From Prevotella sp. UBA2739 (GTDB lineage: Bacteria; Bacteroidota; Bacteroidia; Bacteroidales; Bacteroidaceae), in contig DEJV01000025.1 of NCBI GenBank assembly GCA_002353525.1, forward strand, positions 4,668 to 68,667: 64,000 nucleotides of DNA, written 5' to 3'. A program made the position numbers and the translations under genes. The notes under the pieces are model-generated. The model worked only from the letters and a program-made list of their open reading frames with translations, searched no databases and had not been told where the DNA came from. Shown piece after piece: positions 52,855 through 61,815 of this stretch (within the stretch, counting starts at the first letter, position 1; the number at the start of each line of letters is the position of its first letter).

Positions 52855-55322
52855 AATGGCTATATCGTAATACCAGTTTATTCTCTTTGCTCACTCTTCC
52901 GCTGTTTCTTGTCGACGCTCATGCCCAACGCCTGACAGAAGAGTTAACAGAGGGGTGGCGTTTCATGCGTGGTTCTTTTCATGAAGCTGCAAGAGAAGAC
53001 TTTAATGATGATTCATGGCCGTATGTTCGGATTCCTCACGACTATGCCATCGATGGTCCCTTTGACCGCAATAACGATCTACAGGATGTGCGTAATATAC
53101 AAAACGGTGAGACATCCATCAATCGAAAGACAGGCCGCACCGGCGGACTTCCCTATCATGGTGAGGCATGGTATCGTCGTACGATTCATATCAATGGGCA
53201 TCATCGTGCTTTCCTCTATTTTGATGGAGCCATGAGCGAGGCTACCGTTTACGTTAATGGCCATCAGGTGGCATTCCAACCAAATGGATATGCTGCATTT
53301 GATGTAGACATCACTCCTTATGTGCATCAAGGAAACAATCAACTAGCCGTACGCCTCAGCCAGAAGGATCAATCTTCACGCTGGTATCCTGGCGCCGGAC
53401 TCTATCGTAAAGTTGAACTCCACCAGATGGCATCTACTTATATCCCCCTATGGGGTACTAAAATTGTTAACAAATTGTCGGGACAACAGGCATTGGTCAC
53501 TCTTTCAACCCAAATATGCGGAAAAGGGAAAGAAATACAATTGCAAAGTGAGCTATATGATGCTGATGGGAAAAGAGTCGCATTCGTAAAATCAAATGCA
53601 GATGTGGTAGACAATTCACTTTACAGACAAGAAATGCAGGTCTCTTCACCTCGCTTGTGGAGTCCTGAATCTCCTTATCTATACCAGCTTGTTCAAAAAG
53701 TAATCGCCGGTGGGAAAGTAGTAGATAAAACCCAACAACATGTTGGCATCCGAACTGCCGAATTCCGCCCCAGAGAGGGTTTTTTCCTTAACGGTCAGCG
53801 CCGTAGCATACAGGGAGTCTGTGTGCATCATGACTTAGGGATGTTGGGTACAGCTGTCAATGCATCAGCTTTAAGATATCGTCTTTCGCTGCTCAAGGAT
53901 ATGGGCTGTGATGCCATACGCACTTCTCACAATCTGCCATCTTCACTGCTGCCGCAACTATGTGACGAGATGGGACTGATGCTCATGATAGAGCCTTTTG
54001 ACGAATGGAACACCCCAAAATGCAAAAACGGTTTTCATCGTTTCTTTGACGAGTGGGCAGAATGGCAAGTGCGCCAGATGGTACGGCATTTCCGGAATCA
54101 TGCCTGCGTCATACTCTGGGGTATAGGCAATGAAGTTCCTAATCAGCGTGATGATAACGGATGGATGTTGGTAGACCGTCTACAGCAAATATGTCATGAT
54201 GAAGATAGCACACGTTCTGTTACCGTATGCATGGATCAGATTCCATACGTGCTGAAAAATGGATTCGAGCGCCATATAGACATTCCTGGCATCAATTATA
54301 ACACCCAGCACTATGCAAAAGCTTTCGCACAGTGGCATCAAAAAATCATTCTTGGCTCAGAGACAGCATCTACAGTGAGTTCTCGGGGGGTATACAAATT
54401 CCCAATGCAACTACGTAAAATGGCCTTATATCCAGATCACCAGTCATCGAGCTACGATGTGGAGTGTTGCAATTGGAGCAACACGCCCGACACCGACTTT
54501 GCGCTTGCCGAGGACAACAAATGGTATGCCGGACAGTTTGTATGGACTGGATTCGACTATTTAGGTGAACCCACTCCTTACAATAACGACAACTGGCCCA
54601 GCCATAGTTCTCTGTTTGGCATTATCGATCTTGCCAACATTCCAAAAGACAGATACTATCTCTACCGTAGCCAGTGGAACCGCCACGACCACACCCTGCA
54701 TATCCTGCCCCACTGGACATGGCCAGGGAGAGAGGGCTTGGTAACTCCAGTAATGGTATATACGGATCTGCCAGAGGCCGAACTCTTTATTAACGGGCAC
54801 AGTCAGGGACGACAGCGGAAACTGTCAGCCGAAGAGGCTGCATCCTCTCAAGGTGATTCCTTGGCTATGCTGCGACGCTATCGTCTGATCTGGGACCAGG
54901 TGAAGTATGAGCCTGGGGAGATAAGAGTAGTAGCTTACAATCATGTGGGACAAGCTGTAAAAACTCAAACTGTAACAACCGCAGGTGCCCCTCACCATTT
55001 AGTGATTACCCCATCGGTCACAACCCTTTCCAAAGACAAGGGAGACCTTTGCTTTCTACGCATCAGAGTAGTAGACAGCAAAGGCAATCTCTGCCCAGAT
55101 GCCAACAACACCATTCGGTTCCGTGTCAAGGGTGCCGGATGCTATGCGGCAGCATCCAATGGCGACCCAACCGATCTTCATGTATTCAACAAACCTTTCA
55201 TGCCTGCCTTTCATGGCCAGCTCATGGCCGTGGTAAGAACTGTCGGAACAACCGGTAAAATTAGTTTCACAGCTTCTGCTGAAGGACTGAAGCCCTGTAC
55301 CATTACCATACACGCTCAATAA
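52851..55322 (+). CDS. GH2 beta-galactosidase with C-terminal extensions
   Basis: An 823-residue exported enzyme (signal about 1-25). Sugar-binding domain (about 28-200) with RIPHDYAIDGPF, Ig-like domain (about 205-310), TIM barrel with acid/base E428 (WGIGNEVP) and nucleophile E504 (ILGSETAS), and GQFVWTGFDYLGEPTPY. A DUF4982-like (about 640-720) and a Big/invasin-like domain (about 720-823, LVITPSVTTLSKDKGDLCFLRIRVVDSKG) complete it. It overlaps the upstream GH3 by 4 bp and precedes the last GH3 by 10 bp. Confidence 0.9.
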   Translation: MKWLYRNTSLFSLLTLPLFLVDAHAQRLTEELTEGWRFMRGSFHEAAREDFNDDSWPYVRIPHDYAIDGPFDRNNDLQDVRNIQNGETSINRKTGRTGGLPYHGEAWYRRTIHINGHHRAFLYFDGAMSEATVYVNGHQVAFQPNGYAAFDVDITPYVHQGNNQLAVRLSQKDQSSRWYPGAGLYRKVELHQMASTYIPLWGTKIVNKLSGQQALVTLSTQICGKGKEIQLQSELYDADGKRVAFVKSNADVVDNSLYRQEMQVSSPRLWSPESPYLYQLVQKVIAGGKVVDKTQQHVGIRTAEFRPREGFFLNGQRRSIQGVCVHHDLGMLGTAVNASALRYRLSLLKDMGCDAIRTSHNLPSSLLPQLCDEMGLMLMIEPFDEWNTPKCKNGFHRFFDEWAEWQVRQMVRHFRNHACVILWGIGNEVPNQRDDNGWMLVDRLQQICHDEDSTRSVTVCMDQIPYVLKNGFERHIDIPGINYNTQHYAKAFAQWHQKIILGSETASTVSSRGVYKFPMQLRKMALYPDHQSSSYDVECCNWSNTPDTDFALAEDNKWYAGQFVWTGFDYLGEPTPYNNDNWPSHSSLFGIIDLANIPKDRYYLYRSQWNRHDHTLHILPHWTWPGREGLVTPVMVYTDLPEAELFINGHSQGRQRKLSAEEAASSQGDSLAMLRRYRLIWDQVKYEPGEIRVVAYNHVGQAVKTQTVTTAGAPHHLVITPSVTTLSKDKGDLCFLRIRVVDSKGNLCPDANNTIRFRVKGAGCYAAASNGDPTDLHVFNKPFMPAFHGQLMAVVRTVGTTGKISFTASAEGLKPCTITIHAQ

Positions 55323-55332
55323 ATAAACACCT

Positions 55333-57810
55333 ATGAACAAGTATTCCTGTATGAACCCATTCCTCCTCACACTTTTCTTTGTAGCAACCACTATGGCATT
55401 GCTGCCGGCAACAACTTGCGCACAAGTCATCGACAAGAATGCCGAACTGAGAGCCAAAGAAATAGTAAGCAAAATGACCCTCAGAGAAAAAATAGACTAC
55501 ATCTCGGGGGAGACATCTTTCTCTTTACGTGCGATACCTCGTTTGGGCATTCCTCGCATTCTGCTGGCCGACGGCCCTCAAGGCATTCGCAACCATGCAC
55601 CGCACAGCACACTCTATCCTTCCGGCATTCTAACGGCAGCAACGTGGGATCGTTCTTTAGCCCGACTCGTCGGAGAAGGTTTAGGCCTGGACTCCCGCGC
55701 ACGTGGTGTTGGCATTTTGTTAGGACCAGGCGTCAACATTTATCGTTCACCCTTGTGTGGCCGTAATTTTGAGTATTTTGGTGAAGATCCTTATCTCGCC
55801 TCAGAAATTGCCTCTCAGTACATTCAGGGGGTACAATCAAAGGGCGTTATGGCTACTATCAAGCATTTTGCCGCTAATAATCAAGAGTGGAATCGCCATC
55901 ATGCCAGCTCAAATGTGGATGAACGCACACTTCATGAGATATATTTCCCTGCATTTCGTAAAGCCATAGAAGAAGCTCATGTGGGAGCTGTAATGAATAG
56001 TTACAATCTTCTCAACGGTGTCCATGCCACGGAGAACGAATGGCTCAATGTGCATGTGCTTCGCAATAGTTGGGGATTTCGCGGACTTCTCATGTCGGAT
56101 TGGACATCAGTATATAGTGTTGTCCATACAGCGAACCACGGACTTGATCTAGAAATGCCCAAGGGACGCTATTTCAACTACGAGAATCTCTCATCAGCCA
56201 TTGAGAATGGAGTGGTAACCGAGAACACCATCAACCTGAAGGTGCAACACATCCTTCAGTCGCTCATTGCATTCGGTCTGCTTGACCGTGAGCAAAAAGA
56301 TGCGTCGTTGCCACTCGACAATCCAGAAACCCGTGAAATGGCATTGCAGATTGCGCGTGGCGGTATTGTCTTGTTGAAGAATGAAGACAGGCTTCTGCCT
56401 CTTCAAGGCACTACGGCCATTGTGGGCGAAAACGCCAACGTCTGTACGACAGGCGGGGGCAGTGGAAATGTGAGTCCTTTCCATTCTACGACTCTTGTTG
56501 AAGGCATGAAGGCATTACGTCGAAAAACCATCATGCTTACCGACGATGTCATTTTCGACGACATCTCAAAATATGTATATGCTGACGAAGCGATGACGTG
56601 TCAGGGATACAAGGCACATTACTTTAAGAATCAGCAACTAAACGGTATTCCCGACTCCACAAGCATTGAGCATGAGATAGCTCATGAATGGCGATCGGCT
56701 GCCATTGGTGCAGGATTCCCAGATGACCACTTCTCTGCCCGTTGGATTTTTTATTATCAACCCGACCAAGACGGGCAGCTTCGCGTCTCTCTAGGTGGAG
56801 ACGACGGCTACCGTATTTTTGTCAACGACAGTCTGTTAACAGGTGACTGGGGCAATCACTCCTATTCAAGTCGCGAACAAACTTTCCATGTAAAAAAGGG
56901 TGTGAAGTATTGTTTCCGATTAGAATATTTCGACAATATCAGTGATGCTTTTATCAACTGTAACATTCGTTTGCTGAATGAAAAACGTCTGAACGAAGGA
57001 TTGAAGAAAGCTGATAACGTGGTTTACTCCACCGGCTTCAATTCAAATATTGAAGGAGAAGGCTTTGACCGTCGGTTTGCACTCTCCGACTATCAGGAAA
57101 ACATGATTCAAGCCCTCAGCAAAACCAACAAGAATCTGGTCGTAGTTCTTAACGCCGGTGGTGGCGTCGATATGAGCAGGTGGCTCTCATCGGCCAAAGC
57201 CGTTGTCATGGCATGGTATCCTGGCCAGGAGGGTGGCACAGCCCTGGCAGAGATCCTCACAGGCAAGCTTTCACCAAGCGGAAAACTACCCATTTCCATG
57301 GAGTGCAAGTGGGAAGACAATCCGTGCCACAACAGTTATTATGCCAATGATGACAGTCATGAGCAGACATCGGTCAACTATTCCGAGGGAGTTTTCATAG
57401 GTTATCGAGGTTACGACAAGTCAGGAATAAAACCTCTGTTCCCATTTGGATTCGGTCTGTCGTATTCTTCTTTCTCCTATTCTAATCTATCCCTATTGAA
57501 AACAGATCATGGAGTAGATGTTGCGTTCGACCTCAAGAATACGGGGAAATATGATGCGGCAGAGGTAGCCCAAGTGTATGTCAGCGATGTGGAGTCATCG
57601 GTGCCTCGTCCAATGAAAGAGCTGAAAGGATTTGAGAAAATCATGCTCAAGAAAGGAGAGTCCCAACGTGTCACCATCCATTTACCAACCGATGCGTTCA
57701 AATTCTACGATATAGACAAACATGGTTTTGTTCTTGAACCTGGATTATTCAACATCATGGTTGGCGGTTCTTCCGACAGTCTGCCTCTATCCGGCTCTGT
57801 GGTTTTTTGA
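55333..57810 (+). CDS. GH3 beta-glucosidase/beta-xylosidase with PA14 insert
   Basis: An 825-residue exported enzyme (signal about 7-31; ATG at 55351 also possible). GH3 N-terminal barrel with LLADGPQGIRNH, GRNFEYFGEDPYLASEIA, KHFAANNQE and nucleophile D256 (LMSDWTS). A PA14 domain (about 420-555, GYKAHYFKNQQLNG, RWIFYYQPDQDGQLRVSLGGDDGYRIFVN) is inserted in the second GH3 domain, and an Fn3-like domain ends the protein. PA14 inserts are thought to shape substrate access. It is the last plus-strand gene of the PUL, ending 26 bp from the convergent GH43. Confidence 0.9.
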   Translation: MNKYSCMNPFLLTLFFVATTMALLPATTCAQVIDKNAELRAKEIVSKMTLREKIDYISGETSFSLRAIPRLGIPRILLADGPQGIRNHAPHSTLYPSGILTAATWDRSLARLVGEGLGLDSRARGVGILLGPGVNIYRSPLCGRNFEYFGEDPYLASEIASQYIQGVQSKGVMATIKHFAANNQEWNRHHASSNVDERTLHEIYFPAFRKAIEEAHVGAVMNSYNLLNGVHATENEWLNVHVLRNSWGFRGLLMSDWTSVYSVVHTANHGLDLEMPKGRYFNYENLSSAIENGVVTENTINLKVQHILQSLIAFGLLDREQKDASLPLDNPETREMALQIARGGIVLLKNEDRLLPLQGTTAIVGENANVCTTGGGSGNVSPFHSTTLVEGMKALRRKTIMLTDDVIFDDISKYVYADEAMTCQGYKAHYFKNQQLNGIPDSTSIEHEIAHEWRSAAIGAGFPDDHFSARWIFYYQPDQDGQLRVSLGGDDGYRIFVNDSLLTGDWGNHSYSSREQTFHVKKGVKYCFRLEYFDNISDAFINCNIRLLNEKRLNEGLKKADNVVYSTGFNSNIEGEGFDRRFALSDYQENMIQALSKTNKNLVVVLNAGGGVDMSRWLSSAKAVVMAWYPGQEGGTALAEILTGKLSPSGKLPISMECKWEDNPCHNSYYANDDSHEQTSVNYSEGVFIGYRGYDKSGIKPLFPFGFGLSYSSFSYSNLSLLKTDHGVDVAFDLKNTGKYDAAEVAQVYVSDVESSVPRPMKELKGFEKIMLKKGESQRVTIHLPTDAFKFYDIDKHGFVLEPGLFNIMVGGSSDSLPLSGSVVF

Positions 57811-57836
57811 AAACCTCCACGTTGCCCTGCTCATTG

Positions 57837-59351
57837 CTATTCCTGCACTTCCTGCCTGAAGGAATGGAATTGGGCCTTGCCTTCCTGACCGTAGCAGAAG
57901 AGGCCCACACGGATGCCCTTCCAATAGCCGGAGCGCATGGGGAAGGCACTGCCGATGGGAGTGAAATGGTTGCCGTCGGTGCTGAAGGAGAACTGGTGCT
58001 CATTGCGACGACAGTCGTTAGTCACCCGCAGATAGGCTCTGGACATCTTCCCCTCCTTCACCAGCGTGCGACGCCCGTTGCTCTCCATGAACAACCCCTG
58101 CGGAGAGAGACCGATGCCAAGAAACTGCTTGCCGGAGCAAAACAAACCGGCAAAGCAGTTGCCGTCGGCCTCCACCAATGTGGTGCTCTCACTACGGAAT
58201 CCCACCACCTTCTGCGTGAGCATGTTGCGGCAGGCTTTCAGGCTGTCGGCAGGCAAGGCATGCAGCGTCAGCCACCCCTCACGCTCGGTCAGGTTCCAAT
58301 GGGTGTCTACAGGATTATGGTTCCACTGCCATTGCAGGGCCAGTGAATCGTTAAAGTCATGCCGGGGAGCCGTCACACCATGTGGATCACCATGCTGTTT
58401 CGTGGCCGTTGGCAGCGGACAAGCCCATCGGCCGACAGGCTCTCCGACGCCATTGCCGTCGACATCCACTCCCATGTAAGGCCAGTCATCGCGCCATCCG
58501 GCAGGCTGCAGATGGACGACGCGTCCCAGTACGGGCGTCTCCTGAAAGTGATAGAACCACCATTTGCCGTCGGGAGTGTCGACCAGCGCTCCCTGGTGAG
58601 GCCCGTTCACCAGCGTTGTTCCTTGTTCCAGCACGATGCGGCGCTCGTAAGGGCCATAGATATTCCTCGCCCGGAGCACCGTCTGCCATCCCTGTCCTAC
58701 CCCACCCTCGGGAATAATCAGGTAATAATAGCCATTGCGCTTCAGAAACTTCGTGCCTTCGGCCACCGGCCCCGTATAGACCGTCACGCCGTCGTCGAGC
58801 AGCTGCTTGCCGTCGGGCGACATGCGATGCACGATGATGGGACCAGCCCGATGCCTGCTGCGCCCCAGATAAGCTTGTCCGTCGTCATCCCAGAACGGAC
58901 AAGGGTCTTCCCACTTCTCTATCCGCTTCACCAGATGCAACGGGCTCCACGGCCCGTGCGCATCGACAGCCGTCGTCATATACAGGCCCTCGTCGGGTGT
59001 GCAGAAATAAATGTAAAAACTGCCGTCGTGATAGCGAATGGCGGGAGCCCACGAGCCTCCGGCATAGTGCTCATTGGCATCCCAGCCTGGCTCGTCGAAG
59101 CGATGATACACCTGACTGGCATAGCGCCAGTTCACCATGTCGTCCGACTCTAGCACCTGCATGCCGATGAAGTGGAAGTCGGATGCCACCATATAATATT
59201 TCTCGCCCACCCGGATGACGTCGGGATCGGAGAAGTCGGCATTCAGCACGGGGTTGACGTACGTGCCGTCGCCCTGGTCGCCCCATTGCAGCTGGGCGTT
59301 CACAGCCATCACCATAGCGGTGAGGATGCAAGAGAGGGTTATTCGTCTCAT
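57837..59351 (-). CDS. GH43 family enzyme (beta-xylosidase/alpha-L-arabinofuranosidase-type)
   Basis: A 504-residue exported enzyme (signal about 1-19). Five-bladed propeller with general base D42 (FSDPD), transition-state Asp149 (WEDPCPFWDDDGQAYL) and acid E198 (EGTKFL). YAGGSWAPAIRYHDGSFYIYF is characteristic of a GH43 group with a C-terminal beta-sandwich, seen here at about 330-504 (ALQWQWNHNPVDTHWNL). It should remove arabinose or xylose side chains. It lies downstream of GH28 on the minus strand (187-bp gap); no promoter box of its own was found, so cotranscription is likely. Confidence 0.88.
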   Translation of the reverse strand: MRRITLSCILTAMVMAVNAQLQWGDQGDGTYVNPVLNADFSDPDVIRVGEKYYMVASDFHFIGMQVLESDDMVNWRYASQVYHRFDEPGWDANEHYAGGSWAPAIRYHDGSFYIYFCTPDEGLYMTTAVDAHGPWSPLHLVKRIEKWEDPCPFWDDDGQAYLGRSRHRAGPIIVHRMSPDGKQLLDDGVTVYTGPVAEGTKFLKRNGYYYLIIPEGGVGQGWQTVLRARNIYGPYERRIVLEQGTTLVNGPHQGALVDTPDGKWWFYHFQETPVLGRVVHLQPAGWRDDWPYMGVDVDGNGVGEPVGRWACPLPTATKQHGDPHGVTAPRHDFNDSLALQWQWNHNPVDTHWNLTEREGWLTLHALPADSLKACRNMLTQKVVGFRSESTTLVEADGNCFAGLFCSGKQFLGIGLSPQGLFMESNGRRTLVKEGKMSRAYLRVTNDCRRNEHQFSFSTDGNHFTPIGSAFPMRSGYWKGIRVGLFCYGQEGKAQFHSFRQEVQE

Positions 59352-59374
59352 AGGCTTATTCCATTTAAGTTTCG

Positions 59375-59435
59375 GTTGTTATACATCCTTGATATTCGGA
59401 GGTGCGAAGGTACGGTTTTCGAAATAACCGCACCT
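59375..59435. repeat. Heptamer inverted repeat element, copy 3 (partial), before GH43
   Basis: GTTATACATCCTTGATATTCG followed by GAGGTGCGAAGGTACGG and a short AACCGCACCTTC counter-arm. It lacks the core of the full copies. It lies 24 bp from the GH43 start codon, in what would be its leader. Confidence 0.65.
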
Positions 59436-59478
59436 TCTTGCTTCTTGCTTCTTACTTTCTTGCTTCTAAAGATCATAT

Positions 59479-59562
59479 CTCTCACCTCTCACCTCTCTCC
59501 TCTCACCTCTCACCTCTCTCCTCTCACCTCTCACCTCTTCAGAAGTCACCTCTCACCTCTTC
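59479..59562. repeat. CTCACCT minisatellite reaching into the GH28 3' end
   Basis: Imperfect tandem units of TCTCACCTCTCACCTCTCTCC (21 bp) run across the GH28-GH43 gap and into the GH28 coding region. The last GH28 codons (EEVRGDF) are written in the repeat. Changes in copy number could alter this C-terminus. Confidence 0.7.
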
Positions 59563-60927
59563 TACATCTATCCGTACGAAGTCGGGGCGCGCGTCCGGCT
59601 GCTCCGTCTCGACCGTTACATGGTTGAAGAAAATGTTACGGGCATGCCGCACGAAGAAACCCTTGGCAGGCAGGTTGCCCCACATCGTAGCCTCGGGATA
59701 CTCCTTCTCTTTCTCGTCGGCCACGGCCTCGTTGATAGCGTTCAAGTCGGCAGCCTGCACACCACCCTTGTGGTGAATGGTGATGTTTGTCAGCCACACG
59801 CGCTCCACGGGATGCCCCTCCAGTCCTGTGATGCTGCACCCCATGGCTCCTGCATTACGGATATGGATGTTGCTAAGATGCACCCCGCTGATGCTCCCCA
59901 CATGCTCTATAGGCACGATGTGCTCCATATCCTTGCCGCTGGAGAGGTAGCCCCGGCCGCGATTGCCCAGACGGACGAAGATGGGCGACTCCGTACCCTC
60001 CACCACGATGTCCGACACGCTCACATTCTCCATCACGCCACCATCGACAATCTCCAGCGAGATGGCCGACGAGCCTATCCACTGACCGAAGAATTTCTCC
60101 TTTTGGTCGCTGCTGGGCTTCACCACGATGCCCGAAATGTTGATGTTACGGAAGCCGCCGTTGGTCTCGGTGCCAAGCTTGATGGCGTTGCAATGGCTGC
60201 TGACCACGCAGTCGCTGATGCGGATGTTCTCGCAGAGACGGGGCGAGGTCGATTTCAACGTGATGCCGTCATCGTCGCTGTCCGCCATCATTCCCCTGAC
60301 GATGACCTCATGACAGCCGTCAATGTCGAGGGCGTCGTTGTTATAGTTGTTCCTGTTAAAGACCTTGATGCCGTCGATGCTGAGGCGGTCGCAGGCCAGG
60401 TAGTGCTGCATCCAGCATCCGCTGTTGCGCAGGGTGACATCCCTGATGGTGATGTCGCTGCTCTGGATGAACCGAATCAGGTGAGGGCGCGTCATGCCCT
60501 CATCGTTCCACGACAGTTTCTTGAAGGCCCGTCCCCGGCCGTCGATGGTGCCCGTTCCCGTAATGGCCACATGGCTGACGGAGTCGGCATAGATGAGCTG
60601 TATGGTTGTGGTTTGTGTGCGCAGCGACACATAGTTCGACTTCATTGGCTTATAGTCCTTCAAATCCGTCGACCCATAGAGCGTGGCCCCATGTTCCAGG
60701 TGCAGCTCCACATTACTTTTCAGCTCGATGCTGCCCGTGACAAACTGTCCTGCAGGCACCACCACGCGCCCGCCGCCCTGGCGGTGGCACATGTCGATGG
60801 CCTTCTGTATGGCCGTAGTGCTCATCGCCTTCAGGTTGTCCACAGCCCCAAAGTCCTTGATGTTATAGTCGGCCGCAAAAGCCTTGATCACGCCCGACAA
60901 AAAGAAAAGAAGCAACAGTTTCTTCAT
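59539..60927 (-). CDS. GH28 polygalacturonase-like enzyme
   Basis: A 462-residue exported enzyme (signal about 1-18) with a right-handed beta-helix. GH28 motifs in Bacteroidota form: NNDALDID (196-203), SDDDGITLKS (217-226, catalytic Asp pair), SSHCNAIKLGTET (243-255) in place of GHG, and SAISLEIVDGG. GH28 enzymes cut galacturonan or rhamnogalacturonan, and related members act on xylogalacturonan. Two tandem promoters lie upstream (61141-61172, 61224-61254) and repeat copy 4 sits in the leader. Ends within the CTCACCT repeat. Confidence 0.88.
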   Translation of the reverse strand: MKKLLLLFFLSGVIKAFAADYNIKDFGAVDNLKAMSTTAIQKAIDMCHRQGGGRVVVPAGQFVTGSIELKSNVELHLEHGATLYGSTDLKDYKPMKSNYVSLRTQTTTIQLIYADSVSHVAITGTGTIDGRGRAFKKLSWNDEGMTRPHLIRFIQSSDITIRDVTLRNSGCWMQHYLACDRLSIDGIKVFNRNNYNNDALDIDGCHEVIVRGMMADSDDDGITLKSTSPRLCENIRISDCVVSSHCNAIKLGTETNGGFRNINISGIVVKPSSDQKEKFFGQWIGSSAISLEIVDGGVMENVSVSDIVVEGTESPIFVRLGNRGRGYLSSGKDMEHIVPIEHVGSISGVHLSNIHIRNAGAMGCSITGLEGHPVERVWLTNITIHHKGGVQAADLNAINEAVADEKEKEYPEATMWGNLPAKGFFVRHARNIFFNHVTVETEQPDARPDFVRIDVEEVRGDF

Positions 60928-60949
60928 ATCTCACCTTATTTAAGTTTCA

Positions 60950-61096
60950 GATGTTATACATCCCTGATATTCGGAGGTACGAGGGTACGAGGGTACGAGA
61001 TATGTCCCGCCCGCTGAGACTTTTTGGAGCTGATGATGACGAAGACAAGTGTATTCTCGTACCTTCGCACCTTCGCACCCTCGTACCTCCGAAACT
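60950..61096. repeat. Heptamer inverted repeat element, copy 4 (full), in the GH28 leader
   Basis: GATGTTATACATCCCTGATA and TTCGGAGGTACGAGGGTACG... form the left arm, a core with CCCGCCCGCTGAGAC and GAAGACAAGTGTATT follows, and the right arm is CTCGTACCTTCGCACCTTCG...TACCTCCGAAACT. Core and arms align with copy 2 (27411-27562). Confidence 0.7.
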
Positions 61097-61140
61097 CCAA
61101 TCACATTATTATATGTTGTTGAACATCGCTGATTTATTGG

Positions 61141-61172
61141 CAAAGATACGAAAAGTTGAGCGAAATGCAAAA
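61141..61172 (-). promoter_or_regulatory. Proximal promoter of GH28
   Basis: On the minus strand TTTTG (plus 61168-61172), a 19-bp spacer and TATCTTTG (plus 61141-61148). Transcription from here gives a leader of about 210 nt that contains repeat copy 4. Confidence 0.65.
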
Positions 61173-61223
61173 GGAAAGTTTACTTTTCTTTTCATTTCCG
61201 AGACGGAGTAACTTCGGCAAAGC

Positions 61224-61254
61224 CAAAGATACGAAAAAAATTTTAGGTTGCAAA
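61224..61254 (-). promoter_or_regulatory. Distal promoter of GH28
   Basis: On the minus strand TTTG (plus 61251-61254), a 19-bp spacer and TATCTTTG (plus 61224-61231), the same box sequence as the proximal promoter 83 bp away. Confidence 0.6.
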
Positions 61255-61403
61255 GTGATTGTAGAAGATTAACGCAAGCAGGCGTCATACACCGTTTCGG
61301 ATATCTGCTGGCTGATCAGATACAAGACTCGACATCCGGCATTTGGTAAACGCTACAATCCTCGTTTCTTACAAATAGCACGACAAAGGATTCAATTCTT
61401 AAA

Positions 61404-61447
61404 AAGAGCCATTTCTTAACTCACAAATGAGTTCAGAAATGGCTCTT
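61404..61447 (-). terminator. Terminator of the small lipoprotein gene
   Basis: AAGAGCCATTTCT (61404-61416) pairs with AGAAATGGCTCTT (61435-61447), with an inner AACTCA/TGAGTT stem. On the minus strand TTTTTAAG follows. It lies 6 bp after the lipoprotein stop codon at 61453. Confidence 0.85.
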
Positions 61448-61452
61448 CCTTG

Positions 61453-61815
61453 TTACCTGACTCCGTATACCTTCTGGTATAAAACTATGTCTTTTGATTT
61501 TACTTCATATACATACCGTCCTTCGAATTTTATCGAGGATGTGAAAATGGCATCTTCTGCTTGTTTGCAAGATTTGAGTATTAAATCTTTTGAAGTTCCT
61601 GGAGCAAAAGATCTTTGATTAGTTTTGATTCCGTTCATCTTGTAGGCATCAGAATATGCGAATTGAATAGCCTCAATTTCGCGGTTGTTGTCGTTAATAG
61701 CCGACGTAAGACCAAAAGTATAAACTGAAAGAGTTTCATCGTCGCTACTGCAAGAGGCAAGGGAGAACGCAGCAAGCATCACAAAGGCAAGTCTCTAAAT
61801 TTTCAAATTCTTCAT
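61453..61815 (-). pseudogene. Small lipoprotein broken by an early TAG codon
   Basis: The natural reading frame starts at 61815 (MKNLKI) but meets a TAG stop as codon 7 (plus 61795-61797) and then continues as RLAFVMLAAFSLASC, a lipoprotein signal, into SSDDETLSVYTFGLTS... to residue 120. The frame after the stop is intact and has its own terminator. Restart at GTG 61782 or ATG 61779 would leave a signal too short and without positive charge. So it is either a recently inactivated lipoprotein of unknown function or depends on readthrough. Confidence 0.7.

Larger units (their letters stand above)
60928..61452. other. 525-bp gene-free stretch with GH28 leader, promoters and a terminator
   Basis: From left: GH28 leader with heptamer repeat copy 4 (60950-61096), two tandem minus-strand promoters (61141-61172 and 61224-61254), an AT-rich stretch without recognised features (61255-61403) and the terminator of the lipoprotein gene (61404-61447). 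Confidence 0.6.

Noticed and set aside
55049..55258. Small plus-strand frame in the 3' part of the GH2 gene
   Set aside because: Frame-shifted shadow of the invasin-like domain.
59620..61017. 465-residue plus-strand frame, longer than the GH28 gene opposite
   Set aside because: GH28 shows a signal peptide, catalytic motifs and tandem promoters; the opposite frame shows none and runs through a repeat.
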